Of a stretch of 64,000 nucleotides of DNA, positions 53,233-62,992 are shown one piece after another (position 1 is the stretch's first letter; the number at the start of each line of letters is the position of its first letter). Source of the DNA: Bradyrhizobium sp. BTAi1. GTDB taxonomy: Bacteria > Pseudomonadota > Alphaproteobacteria > Rhizobiales > Xanthobacteraceae. The notes under the pieces were generated by a model. That model saw only the letters and a program-made list of their open reading frames with translations. It made no database searches and was not told where the DNA came from. Location: contig NC_009485.1 of NCBI RefSeq assembly GCF_000015165.1, positions 4,359,501-4,423,500 of the forward strand. Reading direction: 5' to 3'. Both the position numbers and the translations under genes were made by a program.

Positions 53233-54621
53233 CTAGGGCTTTGCACGGGCGGGCGCCGGCTTCTCCGGCCGCTCGGCACCAGCATTTGCAACGCGTTTGG
53301 TCAGGAAGACATCGATCGCGCGGGCCATCGCGTCGGCCGTGCGCGACCGCCAGGCTTCCGACACCAGGTTCCCCATGTCGCCCTTGTTCGAGACATAGCC
53401 GAGCTCGACCAGCACCGAGGGCACGTCGGGCGCCTTCAGCACGCGGAACCCGGCCGATTTCAACGGCCGCTTATGCATATGCACCGCCGTCTTCATGTCG
53501 TTCATCAAGACGCGGGCGAACCTGTTGGAAAAGGTGCGGGTTTCGCGCCGGGCCAGATCGATCAGAATATCCGCCACGTCGGCTGGCTCCTCGGTCAGGT
53601 TGACGCCACCGATCAGGTCGGCGCGGTTCTCGGCCTCGGCGAGCCGCTCCGCTTCGACGTCGGAGGCCTTGTCCGACAGCGTGTAGATCGTCGCGCCCTG
53701 CGCATCGCCCTCGCCGCGCGGTAACGCGTCGGCATGGATCGACACGAACAGGGCCGCGCCCTGCTTCTGGGCGATGCGGACCCGGTCGCCGAGCGGAATG
53801 AAGGTGTCATCATCCCTGGTCATGACGACGCGGAACTTGCCCGCGCGCTCGAGGCGATCGCGCAGCGCCTGTCCGAACGCCAGCACCAGATTCTTTTCCG
53901 GGATCTCGCCGCCCTGGGTTCCATAGTCGATACCGCCATGTCCCGGATCGATCACCACCACCGGCCGCGTGTCCGCGGGCGCATTTGGCGCCGCCGGAGC
54001 TCCTGCAGGCGTGGTCGGCGGGGGGCGCACCGCCAACGGATTGGGAGACGCCGCCGCCAGCGCCGCCGAAGGGCTCGAATCGGCCAAGCTGGGCTTGAGC
54101 GTCGGACGGTTGTCGGTGCCGATCGCCCGCGCGAAGGTCGCTTCGTCGACCTCCTCGAGTTCCAGCACGAGCCGGGGCGGCTGCCCGTTGGCGGCATCCA
54201 GCACCGAAGAGTTGGCGATTCGCGCCGGCCCCGTCAGATCGAACACGATCCGGGAGCCGCCGGGCATGACCATGCCGTACCTGAATGCCTTCACCAGGCC
54301 ACGGCCGCTGGTTCCGGCCCCCGCAGGAAGATGGAAGCTAACCTGCGGCAGGTCGACCACGACGCGATAGGGCTCGCTGAGCAGAAAGGCGCGGAACGGA
54401 ACCGCCTTGTCGAGGTCGAGCACGAATCGCGTCTGTCGAGAATCGCCCGCCAGACGCGCGTCGGACGCAATCGGAAACCCTGGCGTGACGCTTACCGCGG
54501 GAGTCTGCGCCGCCGGCACGCCCTGAGCCTGCGCCGGAAGCACGGTCGTCCATAACAATTGCGTGACGCACAGCCACGCGCATCCCAGCAAAGTTAGGTG
54601 TTTTGCCCGGCCAGCTGCCAA
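53233..54621 (-). CDS. N-acetylmuramoyl-L-alanine amidase (AmiC-like, AMIN + Amidase_3)
   Basis: The protein has a signal peptide (hydrophobic segment with LLWTTVLPAQAQ), an AMIN domain (about 45-145) that targets septal peptidoglycan, a Pro-rich linker, and a zinc-dependent Amidase_3 domain with VIDPGHGG (about 223) and VSIHADA carrying zinc ligands. It cuts the stem peptide from MurNAc during daughter-cell separation. The start is uncertain: the TTG at 54621, with GGAGA 7 bases upstream, is preferred to the TTG at 54657, which has no ribosome binding site. Confidence 0.92.
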   Translation of the reverse strand: MAAGRAKHLTLLGCAWLCVTQLLWTTVLPAQAQGVPAAQTPAVSVTPGFPIASDARLAGDSRQTRFVLDLDKAVPFRAFLLSEPYRVVVDLPQVSFHLPAGAGTSGRGLVKAFRYGMVMPGGSRIVFDLTGPARIANSSVLDAANGQPPRLVLELEEVDEATFARAIGTDNRPTLKPSLADSSPSAALAAASPNPLAVRPPPTTPAGAPAAPNAPADTRPVVVIDPGHGGIDYGTQGGEIPEKNLVLAFGQALRDRLERAGKFRVVMTRDDDTFIPLGDRVRIAQKQGAALFVSIHADALPRGEGDAQGATIYTLSDKASDVEAERLAEAENRADLIGGVNLTEEPADVADILIDLARRETRTFSNRFARVLMNDMKTAVHMHKRPLKSAGFRVLKAPDVPSVLVELGYVSNKGDMGNLVSEAWRSRTADAMARAIDVFLTKRVANAGAERPEKPAPARAKP

Positions 54622-55349
54622 ATCCGTGTCTCCGCGGGACCCTCTTACCGCAACCAATCGACGGGGTTAATCGCCAAATTTGGGCATTTTCGTTAAAGGC
54701 CGCCGATTGTTGCGGTTCCGCGACGCTTCCCTTGCACGGCCAGCCCAATCCTCGTATGTACGAAGGGCTGAAGGCTGTTACTTACTGCCGGTTGTGTCGC
54801 GTTCAACCTCCCGGTGAAACGCCGGAATTTCCGTGATCGAATACTCGATCTTTTCGGAGACTCCTGCGCCTTTCCGACGCTCCATCGAACCTGCGCGCTC
54901 CCGCGCGGCGCAATGGAGTTGCGGTCACGAGCCGAGTGGCGCCGGTTTCAGGGCGCCTCCTCAGCTGAGGCCGCCCGGGCACCAGTCACGCACGGCATAG
55001 CCTGATACCACATCCTTGATGGGTGCGGTATGCGACCAAGGCGAGCGTTCCGGCGCAATCTGGTCTTCAGCAAGAGACAAGGTGGCCTCCTCAGCCGCCC
55101 ACGTGTTCCAGACGGGCCGACGCTTGATGCGCCAAACGAAACTGCCAGCCATGACCAGCGGACGAACCGCGCCGATGCGGGGCCAGACCCTCGCTCGGCA
55201 CATCGTACCGCCGGGGCCACGGCCGGCACGGCGCAACCCTACGTGTTTAGGCCTTCCCCTCACCCCCGAATCAGGTGGACCGTCGCGTCATCCGACAGCG
55301 CGCCACGCGCTCGCGGCCAATCGCGTCCGTCGCCTCCAAGAGTTCCAAT
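54622..55349. other. Divergent control region of the amidase and rne genes
   Basis: The 728-base gap between divergent amidase and rne genes has no supported ORF. The rne half is expected to form the long 5' leader by which RNase E levels are autoregulated in other bacteria; no specific structure was proven here. A short palindromic GGCC-rich segment occurs around 54960-54980. Confidence 0.5.
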
Positions 55350-58300
55350 ATGCCGAACAAGATGTTGATCGATGCTACCCACCCGGAAGAGACCCGGGTC
55401 GTTGTCGTCCGCGGCAACCGCGTCGAGGAATTTGATTTTGAAACTGCCCAGCGCAAGCAACTCCGCGGCAACATCTACCTCGCCAAGGTCACCCGGGTAG
55501 AGCCGTCGCTCCAGGCGGCCTTCGTTGAATATGGCGGCAATCGCCACGGCTTCCTGGCGTTCAGCGAAATCCACCCTGATTATTACCAGATCCCGGTCGC
55601 CGATCGTCAGGCGCTGATCGAGGCGGAAGAGCGCGCCCACCGCGAGGCCGAGGAAGAGAGCGAGAACCGGTCCAATCGCCGGCGCAACCGGCACCGCAGC
55701 TCGCGGCGCCGCGGCAGCGGCGAGCGCGTTCAGAGCGAGATCATCGAGGCCGCCGACGCCAGCCAGGCGCCTCACGGCGAGACGCATGAGGGCGATCACG
55801 GCGCATTCGAGGCGCCGGACGCCGCCTACGCGCAGGACAACCACCCCGCCGATGATGCGGGCGCGGAGACCCCTGCACAGACAGCAGGCTTCGCCGAGGC
55901 GCCGCTTGAGGCTCCAACGCACGCCGCCCATGACGAAGGGACCCACGACGCGCAGCCGCATCACGGTTCGGATGCGCCGGCGGTTGCGGATTCCGAGCCC
56001 GCGCAGGGCGGCACCGACCTCCCGGTGTCCCCTTCTGCGGTCGCAGCGGCCGCGTCGAGCGGCGAGGTTGCCTCGTCCGAGGCCGACGACGCCGCCGAGG
56101 CGCACGATCACGACCACCACGATCACGACCATCACGATCACGATCACGATGACCATCACGACGATGATCATCACGAGGATCATGACGAGCATGGGCATGA
56201 GGACTCCGCCGATCTCTCGCCCGTCGCCGAGCACGATGATGATGGCGAGGTCACGATCGTTCCGGGCGACGACAATGGTGTCGAGCCGGCCGTCGCGGAT
56301 CACGACGACGACGACGAGGACGGCGAGGAGATCGAGGAAGAGGTCGTCGAATCCGTCGGCGGCGACGACGTGCTCGAGGAAGTGCCCGAGCGCACCTTCC
56401 GTCCGCGTCGCCAGTACAAGATCCAGGAGGTCATCAAGCGCCGCCAGGTGATGCTGGTGCAGGTCGTCAAGGAAGAGCGCGGCAACAAGGGCGCCGCGCT
56501 GACGACCTATCTGTCGCTCGCCGGCCGCTATGCCGTGCTGATGCCGAACACCGCGCGTGGCGGCGGCATCAGCCGCAAGATCACCTCGGCGCAGGACCGC
56601 TCGCGCCTGAAGGAAGTGGTGCAGGACCTCGACGTGCCCGAGGGCATGGGCGTCATCCTGCGCACCGCCGGCGCCAACCGCACCAAGCCCGAGATCAAGC
56701 GCGACTTCGAATATTTGCTGCGGCTGTGGGAAACGGTCCGCGACATGACCTTGAAGTCGCAGGCCCCCACCCTCGTCTACGAGGAAGGTTCGCTGATCAA
56801 GCGCTCGCTGCGCGACCTCTACAACAAGGAGATCGATGAGATCCTGGTTGCCGGCGAAGCCGGCTACCGTGAGGCGCACGACTTCATGAAGATGCTGATG
56901 CCGACCAACGTCCGGGCGGTGAAGCAGTATCGCGATGGCCAGCCGCTGTTTTCGCGGATGGGTGTCGAGAGTCAGCTCGATGCGATGTTCTCGCCGACCG
57001 TGCAGCTGCGTTCGGGCGGCTACATCGTGATCAATCAGACCGAGGCGCTCGTCTCGATCGACGTGAACTCCGGCCGCGCCACCCGCGAGCATCACATCGA
57101 GGACACCGCGCTCAAGACCAATATGGAAGCAGCCGAGGAAGTGGCGCGGCAGCTCCGGCTGCGCGACCTCGCCGGGCTGATCGTCATCGACTTCATCGAC
57201 ATGGACGAGAAGCGCAACAACCGCTCCGTCGAGCGCAAGCTGTCGGACTGTCTGCGGCAGGATCGCGCGCGCATCCAGGTCGGCCGCATCTCGCATTTCG
57301 GCCTGCTGGAGATGTCGCGCCAGCGCATCCGCGCCAGCGTGCTGGAGAGCTCGACCGAGCCCTGCGCGCATTGCGGCGGCACCGGCCATGTGCGCTCGGT
57401 GTCCTCGGTGGCGCTGCAGCTGTTGCGCAGCCTCGAAGAGACGCTGATGAAGGGGGCGACCCACAACCTCGTGGTCCGCACGCGGACCGAGGTGGCGCTC
57501 TACGTGCTCAATCACAAGCGCGGCCATCTGCGCGACCTCGAGAACAGCTTCAAGGTCTCGCTGGCCGTGATCGCCGATCCGAACGTCAGCGGTCAGCAAT
57601 CCTTCATCATCGATCGCGGTGAGCAGGTGCACACGCTCGAGGCCGCCAAGGCGCTGCTGGCTGCGCAGGCCTCTGCTCCGCCTTTGGTGGCCGACGAGGT
57701 CTATGACGAGGACGAGCCGTTCGACATCGAAACGGAATCCGAGGTCGAAACCGAGGAAACCGAGGGCCTGTCGGAAGAGGCCGCCGAGGCCAGCGAAACC
57801 GAGCGTGACGGCGCCCGCCGCAAGCGGCGTCGGCGCCGCCGCGGCCGGGGCGGTAACGAGGCGCGCGAAGCGACTCCTGAAGGAGCTACAGCGGCAGAGT
57901 CCCTCGAGGTGGGCACCGCGGCCGAACTGCCGGCCGAGGATGCCGAGACAGAGGACGAGGACAGCGACGAGCAGCCGGCCTTCGCGTCAGGCGACCAGCC
58001 GAGCGACCAGGCCAATGGTGAGCGGCGCCCGCGGCGGCGCGGCCGCCGTGGCGGTCGCCGTCGGCGCGGCGGCATCGATGACGGTCTGGCCGCATCGATC
58101 AGCGACGATCTTGCACCGGCCTCTGCGTCCGAGGCCGAGGCCGCCGTCGCCGATTTCGACGGCAACGGCGTCCCCCATGGTGACGAGCCGGAAGCCCCGG
58201 TCGAGGCTGCCCCCGCAGCGGAAGTCGCCTTGGCCGAGCAGCCCGTCGCACCGGCAGCTCCTGCTGCAATCCAGCCCGAGACGCAGCCGGCCGAGCCTGC

Positions 58301-58562
58301 GAAGGCCGAGCCCGAGAAGACCCCGCGTCGCTCGACCGTGCGCGAGAAGGTCAGCTTGTTCACCGAGCCCAAATCCACCGAGCTCAAGCCGGACAGCGCG
58401 GTTGTCTCGGTCAACGTTGCCGAGAGCACTCCCACCGTGGCTGCTGCGGCGCCGGAGGCGGTAACGACCGAGCCGACCGCGACCGAGCCCGCTCCGGAGG
58501 CCGCGCCCGCGGCCCCCCGCAAGGCCGGCTGGTGGTCGCGCCGTTTCGGCGGCGGCCAATAA
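55350..58562 (+). CDS. rne: Ribonuclease E with long acidic/His-rich insertion in its S1 region
   Basis: The 1070-residue endonuclease is the scaffold of the RNA degradosome. The first 75 residues begin the S1 fold (HGFLAFSEIHPDYYQ). Residues about 91-350 are an insertion, Arg-rich then Ala/Pro then His/Asp rich (251-285), after which the S1 domain resumes at RRQYKIQEVIKRRQ. The catalytic Asp motifs SIDVNSG and IVIDFIDM and the zinc-link CAHCGGTG follow. The C-terminal half is acidic and Arg-rich with low complexity, as usual for degradosome binding. ATG 55350 gives the family N-terminus MPNKMLIDA. Confidence 0.96.
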   Translation: MPNKMLIDATHPEETRVVVVRGNRVEEFDFETAQRKQLRGNIYLAKVTRVEPSLQAAFVEYGGNRHGFLAFSEIHPDYYQIPVADRQALIEAEERAHREAEEESENRSNRRRNRHRSSRRRGSGERVQSEIIEAADASQAPHGETHEGDHGAFEAPDAAYAQDNHPADDAGAETPAQTAGFAEAPLEAPTHAAHDEGTHDAQPHHGSDAPAVADSEPAQGGTDLPVSPSAVAAAASSGEVASSEADDAAEAHDHDHHDHDHHDHDHDDHHDDDHHEDHDEHGHEDSADLSPVAEHDDDGEVTIVPGDDNGVEPAVADHDDDDEDGEEIEEEVVESVGGDDVLEEVPERTFRPRRQYKIQEVIKRRQVMLVQVVKEERGNKGAALTTYLSLAGRYAVLMPNTARGGGISRKITSAQDRSRLKEVVQDLDVPEGMGVILRTAGANRTKPEIKRDFEYLLRLWETVRDMTLKSQAPTLVYEEGSLIKRSLRDLYNKEIDEILVAGEAGYREAHDFMKMLMPTNVRAVKQYRDGQPLFSRMGVESQLDAMFSPTVQLRSGGYIVINQTEALVSIDVNSGRATREHHIEDTALKTNMEAAEEVARQLRLRDLAGLIVIDFIDMDEKRNNRSVERKLSDCLRQDRARIQVGRISHFGLLEMSRQRIRASVLESSTEPCAHCGGTGHVRSVSSVALQLLRSLEETLMKGATHNLVVRTRTEVALYVLNHKRGHLRDLENSFKVSLAVIADPNVSGQQSFIIDRGEQVHTLEAAKALLAAQASAPPLVADEVYDEDEPFDIETESEVETEETEGLSEEAAEASETERDGARRKRRRRRRGRGGNEAREATPEGATAAESLEVGTAAELPAEDAETEDEDSDEQPAFASGDQPSDQANGERRPRRRGRRGGRRRRGGIDDGLAASISDDLAPASASEAEAAVADFDGNGVPHGDEPEAPVEAAPAAEVALAEQPVAPAAPAAIQPETQPAEPAKAEPEKTPRRSTVREKVSLFTEPKSTELKPDSAVVSVNVAESTPTVAAAAPEAVTTEPTATEPAPEAAPAAPRKAGWWSRRFGGGQ

Positions 58563-58591
58563 ACCCCGCCACCAGACTCATCCACAAGTGC

Positions 58592-58621
58592 AAACGCCCG
58601 GCCAGATGGCCGGGCGTTTTT
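58592..58621 (+). terminator. Intrinsic terminator of rne
   Basis: A perfect 12-bp stem AAACGCCCGGCC / GGCCGGGCGTTT with a four-base loop (AGAT) is followed by TT. It lies 29 bases after the rne stop codon and also separates it from the convergent dctA gene. Confidence 0.9.
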
Positions 58622-58672
58622 CATTTCGCTGAGAGCTGTCGAAGGGGCGCGGCCACCGCCGGTGGCGGCGCC

Positions 58673-60010
58673 TCAGCCGGTCGTGATCGCGGTCTCGACG
58701 TCGGAGGGATCGATCTCCCGGTTGAGCCGCTTCTGCAGAAGGTCATGGTCGAGCTCGCCCTCCCACCACGACACGAACACGGCGGCGATGCCATTGCCGG
58801 TGATGTTCGTCAGCGCGCGCACCTCGCTCATGAACTTGTCGATCGAGAACACGATCGCCATGCCCGGCACCAGCGCCGGGTTGACCACCGACAGGGTCGC
58901 GGCCAGGGTAATGAACCCCGCGCCGGTCACGCCGCTGGCGCCCTTCGATGTCAGCATCGCGACCAGCAGGATGGTCAGCTGCTGCCCCCATGTGAGCTCG
59001 ACACCGAGCGCGTGCGCGATGAAGAGCGTCGCCAAGGTCATGTAGATGTTGGTGCCGTCGAGATTGAACGAGTAGCCGGTGGGCACGACCAGACCGACCA
59101 CAGGCTTGGAGCAGCCGAGCCGCTCCAGCTTCTCCATCAGCTGCGGCAGCGCGCTCTCCGAGGAGCTGGTGCCGAGCACGATCAGCAGCTCATCCTTGAT
59201 GTAGGAGATGAACTTGAAGATGCTGAAACCGACGAAGCGCGCGATCAGGCCGAGCACGATGACCACGAACAGGGCAGCCGAGACGTAGAACACGACGATC
59301 AGGCCGATCAGGTCGCCAAGGGCCGAGGGGCCGTATTTGCCGATCGTATAGGCCATCGCGCCGAAGGCGCCGACCGGGGCCGCCTTCATGACGATGGCGA
59401 TCACGCCGAACACGGCGTGGGCGGTGTCGTCGATGACGTCACGCAGCCGATGGCCCCGTTCGCCCAGCGCCATCAGTGCGAAGCCGAACAGGATCGCGAA
59501 CAGCAGCACTTGCAAAATGTCGCCACGCGCGAGCGCACCCACCACACTGTCCGGGATGATGTTGAGGACGAAGTCGACCGACTTCTGCGCCTGAGCCTGT
59601 TTGACATAGCCGGCGACGGCAGCCGCATCCTGCTTCTCGGCGAGACCGTGTCCGATCGGCGCCAGATTGCCCACGATCAGGCCGATCAGCAGCGCGAAGG
59701 TGGATACGATCTCGAAATAGATCAGCGCCTTGATGCCAACCCGGCCGACCTTGCTGGCGCTCTCGATATGCGCGATGCCGGACACGACGGTGCAGAAGAT
59801 GATCGGCGCGATCACCATCTTGATCAGCTTGATGAAGCCGTCGCCGAGCGCCTTGATCCAGTCGTTGGTGGCCAGGTTCGGAAACAGCCACCCGACCAGC
59901 ACGCCGATCACAATGGCGATCAGCACCTGAATATAAAGGATTCCATACCAGGGCTTCTTCGCTGCTTGCAGCCGGGCACCCTGCGTCCCGGCATCAGTTG
60001 CTGCCACCAT
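58673..60010 (-). CDS. dctA: C4-dicarboxylate transporter DctA
   Basis: DctA takes up malate, succinate and fumarate with protons or Na+; in rhizobia these acids fuel nitrogen fixation. The 445-residue length is typical. Multiple membrane helices are present, with the SSESALPQLMEK re-entrant loop and the PTGYSFNLDGTNIYM and GASGVTGAGF substrate-site motifs. GAGGA lies 8 bases before the ATG at 60010, chosen over an in-frame TTG 24 codons upstream. No dctBD regulators are adjacent. Confidence 0.96.
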   Translation of the reverse strand: MVAATDAGTQGARLQAAKKPWYGILYIQVLIAIVIGVLVGWLFPNLATNDWIKALGDGFIKLIKMVIAPIIFCTVVSGIAHIESASKVGRVGIKALIYFEIVSTFALLIGLIVGNLAPIGHGLAEKQDAAAVAGYVKQAQAQKSVDFVLNIIPDSVVGALARGDILQVLLFAILFGFALMALGERGHRLRDVIDDTAHAVFGVIAIVMKAAPVGAFGAMAYTIGKYGPSALGDLIGLIVVFYVSAALFVVIVLGLIARFVGFSIFKFISYIKDELLIVLGTSSSESALPQLMEKLERLGCSKPVVGLVVPTGYSFNLDGTNIYMTLATLFIAHALGVELTWGQQLTILLVAMLTSKGASGVTGAGFITLAATLSVVNPALVPGMAIVFSIDKFMSEVRALTNITGNGIAAVFVSWWEGELDHDLLQKRLNREIDPSDVETAITTG

Positions 60011-60146
60011 CGGGCTTTCCTCATCCACCTTTGCCGCGTCGGGCGTTGTGTCCCAGCCCACGCGAGCCGCCACCTCAGGCAAATTGTGACACGGGAGTCA
60101 ATGGGGGCGACGGCCGATACCCCGTCGTGCCCGGTCCAGCCCGGCC

Positions 60147-61346
60147 CTATCCGAGCCAGCGTGCGATCCGGGCCACAGCCTCCCGCATATCCTCAGCCGA
60201 ACGTGCATAGGAAAAGCGCACGAAGTTGCGGCCGTGGATCGGGTCGAAATCGACGCCCGGCGTGGCCGCGACATGGGTCTCCTCGAGCATGCGCTTGGCG
60301 AAATCCAGGCTGTCCTTGGTGAAGTCGGAGACGTCGGCATAGAGGTAGAACGCGCCATCGGCGGGCAGAAAACGGCTCAGCCCCGCCTTGGGGAAGCCCT
60401 CGATCAGGATCCGACGGTTCTCCTGGTAGCCATGCTTGATCCCGTCCATCTCGGGTCGACCATCGAACGCCGCTTCCGCTGCGATCTGTGACAGGGTCGG
60501 GACCGAGATCGCGAGATTTTGCTGCAACCGCTCGATCGGACGGACGAGCGCATCCGGCACCACCATCCAGCCGACCCTCCAGCCGGTCATGCAGAAGTAC
60601 TTGGAGAACGAGTTGATGATCAGCGCATCCGCAGTCAGTTGCGCCGCAGTCACGGCAGGAAAAGCGTAGTCGAGACCATGGTAGATCTCGTCGGATATGA
60701 AGCGGATGCCGGCGTCGCGCGCAGCCGCGATCACGTCGCCCAGCGCCGCGCGCGACATCATGGTTCCCGTCGGGTTGGCGGGGCTCGCCACCAGGACCCC
60801 CTTGAGGGGCGTCTTGCGATGGGCCGCCAGCAGCGCCTCGCCGGTGAGAGCGTGCCGGGTCTCGGCGGTGGTTTCGATCAGAACCGGCTCGCAGCCGAGC
60901 GCGGTCAGGATGTGACGATACGGCGGATAGCCCGGCACCGTGACGGCCACGCGATCGCCCGGCTCGAACATGGCCAGAAACGCGAGGATGAAGCCGGCTG
61001 AGGACCCCGTCGTGATCACGATGCGGCCCGGATCGATGTCGCAGCCATAGGTCTCGCGATAGTGCCGCGCGATGCGTCCGCGCAGCGACGGGAGACCGAG
61101 CGCCGAGGTGTAATCGATCCGGGCCTGATCGAGCGCGGCATGCGCGGCCGCCAGCGCGGTCCGCGGCGCCGGCGCCGCCGGCTGGCCGACCTCCATGTGA
61201 ATGACGTGACCGCCGCTGGCCTCGATCCGCTCCGCGGCCGCCATGACGTCCATCACCATGAACGGCGGCACGTTGCTGCGCGCGGATGGTGCGGTCAGGC
61301 TTGCGATCCGCTGTTCCATTGTCGGTATCACTGTCGCGTCCACCAT
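60147..61346 (-). CDS. Class I/II pyridoxal phosphate-dependent aminotransferase
   Basis: The 399-residue protein has the fold-type I layout: GSSAGFILAF near residue 117, NPTG (in SPANPTGTMM), SDEIYHGLDY for cofactor contact, and the Schiff-base lysine in NSFSKYFCMTGWR (about residue 247). It resembles aspartate/aromatic aminotransferases; the amino donor cannot be fixed from sequence. It is divergent from the M48 protease gene with a 152-base gap, and is not obviously linked to dctA despite being next to it. Confidence 0.9.
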   Translation of the reverse strand: MVDATVIPTMEQRIASLTAPSARSNVPPFMVMDVMAAAERIEASGGHVIHMEVGQPAAPAPRTALAAAHAALDQARIDYTSALGLPSLRGRIARHYRETYGCDIDPGRIVITTGSSAGFILAFLAMFEPGDRVAVTVPGYPPYRHILTALGCEPVLIETTAETRHALTGEALLAAHRKTPLKGVLVASPANPTGTMMSRAALGDVIAAARDAGIRFISDEIYHGLDYAFPAVTAAQLTADALIINSFSKYFCMTGWRVGWMVVPDALVRPIERLQQNLAISVPTLSQIAAEAAFDGRPEMDGIKHGYQENRRILIEGFPKAGLSRFLPADGAFYLYADVSDFTKDSLDFAKRMLEETHVAATPGVDFDPIHGRNFVRFSYARSAEDMREAVARIARWLG

Positions 61347-61498
61347 CGATATCTGCTATTGACCCGGCTGTTCGGACCCGCTCTCTGAGCCGGCACGAGC
61401 CTGCGTCGCGGACATCGCTCGCCGCAGATGAGCCGCATTCCGCAGTTTGGTGGGCAATAGCCCTTATCGAGCCTCGCGCCAATTGCAAAGATCGCCTG

Positions 61499-62896
61499 AT
61501 GTCGCTCCGTATCGCGCTCCATAAGAGATTGTCCGGTGGATTCGCCGCGCTCGTCGCGTTTGCCGTCGCGCTGGCACCGTTCGAGTCTGCCTCGGCGCAG
61601 CAGGGCAAGGGACCGCCGATCCTGCGCGACACCGAGACCGAGGTGCTGCTCCGTGAATATACGCGGCCGATCCTGCGTGCCGCGGGCCTTGAGAAGCAGA
61701 ACATCCAGATGGTCATCATCAACGACGCGTCCTTCAACGCGTTCGTCGCGGACGGCCGCCGCATCTTCGTCAATTACGGCGCGATCATGCAGTCGGAAAA
61801 TCCGAACCAGCTGATCGGCGTGCTCGCCCACGAGACCGGCCATCTCGCCGGCGGCCACCTCGCCAAGCTGCGCCAGCAGCTCGCGACGGCCCAGACCCAG
61901 ATGATCATCGCCACGATTCTCGGTGCCGGCGCGCTCGCCGTCGGCGCCCGTGGCGGAGGCAACAGCGGCCTGGCCAATGCCGGGGCCGCCGCGCTGTCGG
62001 GCCCGGGCGAGGTCATCCGCCGCTCGCTGCTGTCCTATCAGCGGCAGCAGGAGGAGAACGCCGACCGCGCCGGCGTGAAGCTCCTCAGCGCCACCGGCCA
62101 GTCGCCGAAGGGCATGTACGACACCTTCAAGCGCTTCACCAATGAGAGCCTGTTCGCGGCACGCGGCTCCGACCCCTATCTGCAGTCGCATCCGATGCCC
62201 GCCGATCGTGTCGAGGCGCTGGAGGGGCTGGCGCGGCAGAGCCCCTATTGGGACAAGAAGGACGATCCTGCGCTGCAGTTGCGCCACGACATGGTCCGCG
62301 CCAAGATCTCGGCGTTCATGGAGCGGCCGGACACCGTCGCGCGGCGCTATCCGCTGTCGGACAACAGCCTGCCCGCGCGCTATGCGAGGGCGATCTCGAC
62401 CTATCTCCATGGCGACCTGCGCAGCGCATTGAGCCAGATCGACGCCTTGATCCAGGCCCAGCCGAACAATCCCTATTTCTACGAGGTGCGCGGCCAGGCT
62501 CTGCTCGAAGGCGGCCGCCCGGCCGAGGCGATCGCGCCGTTGCGCAAAGCCGTTCAGCTCTCCAATAACGGCCCGCTCATCGAGATGTTACTTGGCCAAG
62601 CCTTGGTGGCATCCGAGAACAAGGCCTACACTGACGAGGCGATTTCGATCCTGCGCGCGGCCGTCGCGCGTGAATCCGAGGCGCCGCTCGGCTACTCCCA
62701 GCTTGCGATGGCCTATGGCCGCAAGGGCGACTATGCCGAGGCTGACCTGGCCTCGGCCCAGGCGGCGTTCCTGCGAGGCGACAACAAGACGGCGCGCGAA
62801 CTCGCGTCACGGGCCAAGACGCGGTTTGCGGTGGGCTCGCCGGGCTGGGTCAAGGCCGACGACATCGTCACGGCAAAGCCGCTGTCGGGCCAGTAG
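61499..62896 (+). CDS. M48 family periplasmic metalloprotease with TPR repeats (BepA-like)
   Basis: The 465-residue protein has a signal peptide ending ASAQQ (about 34), a zinc protease motif HETGH (about 111, in GVLAHETGHLAGGH), the third-ligand region EENADRAG, and C-terminal TPR repeats (PNNPYFYEVRGQALLEGGRPAEA). This is the BepA/YfgC layout: a periplasmic chaperone-protease that helps assemble or clear outer-membrane beta-barrel proteins. The ATG at 61499 is chosen because the signal peptide begins there; the frame is open upstream. A thiol-disulfide protein gene follows 96 bases later. Confidence 0.93.
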   Translation: MSLRIALHKRLSGGFAALVAFAVALAPFESASAQQGKGPPILRDTETEVLLREYTRPILRAAGLEKQNIQMVIINDASFNAFVADGRRIFVNYGAIMQSENPNQLIGVLAHETGHLAGGHLAKLRQQLATAQTQMIIATILGAGALAVGARGGGNSGLANAGAAALSGPGEVIRRSLLSYQRQQEENADRAGVKLLSATGQSPKGMYDTFKRFTNESLFAARGSDPYLQSHPMPADRVEALEGLARQSPYWDKKDDPALQLRHDMVRAKISAFMERPDTVARRYPLSDNSLPARYARAISTYLHGDLRSALSQIDALIQAQPNNPYFYEVRGQALLEGGRPAEAIAPLRKAVQLSNNGPLIEMLLGQALVASENKAYTDEAISILRAAVARESEAPLGYSQLAMAYGRKGDYAEADLASAQAAFLRGDNKTARELASRAKTRFAVGSPGWVKADDIVTAKPLSGQ

Positions 62897-62992
62897 AACG
62901 AAGAGATTACTGCTATCATCGGACCAGACTATCGAGATACCGCTCACAGCCATCGACAAGGACCCGATCATTTGACCAAGAGGACCACCTTC

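Noticed and set aside
56103..56200. Repeated GATCAC-type tract as a CRISPR or satellite repeat
   Set aside because: It lies within the rne reading frame and encodes a His/Asp tract; no spacers or regular repeat-spacer pattern.
55260..57632. 790-residue minus-strand frame inside rne
   Set aside because: Antisense shadow of rne with low-complexity Val/Ile composition produced by the His/Asp codons.
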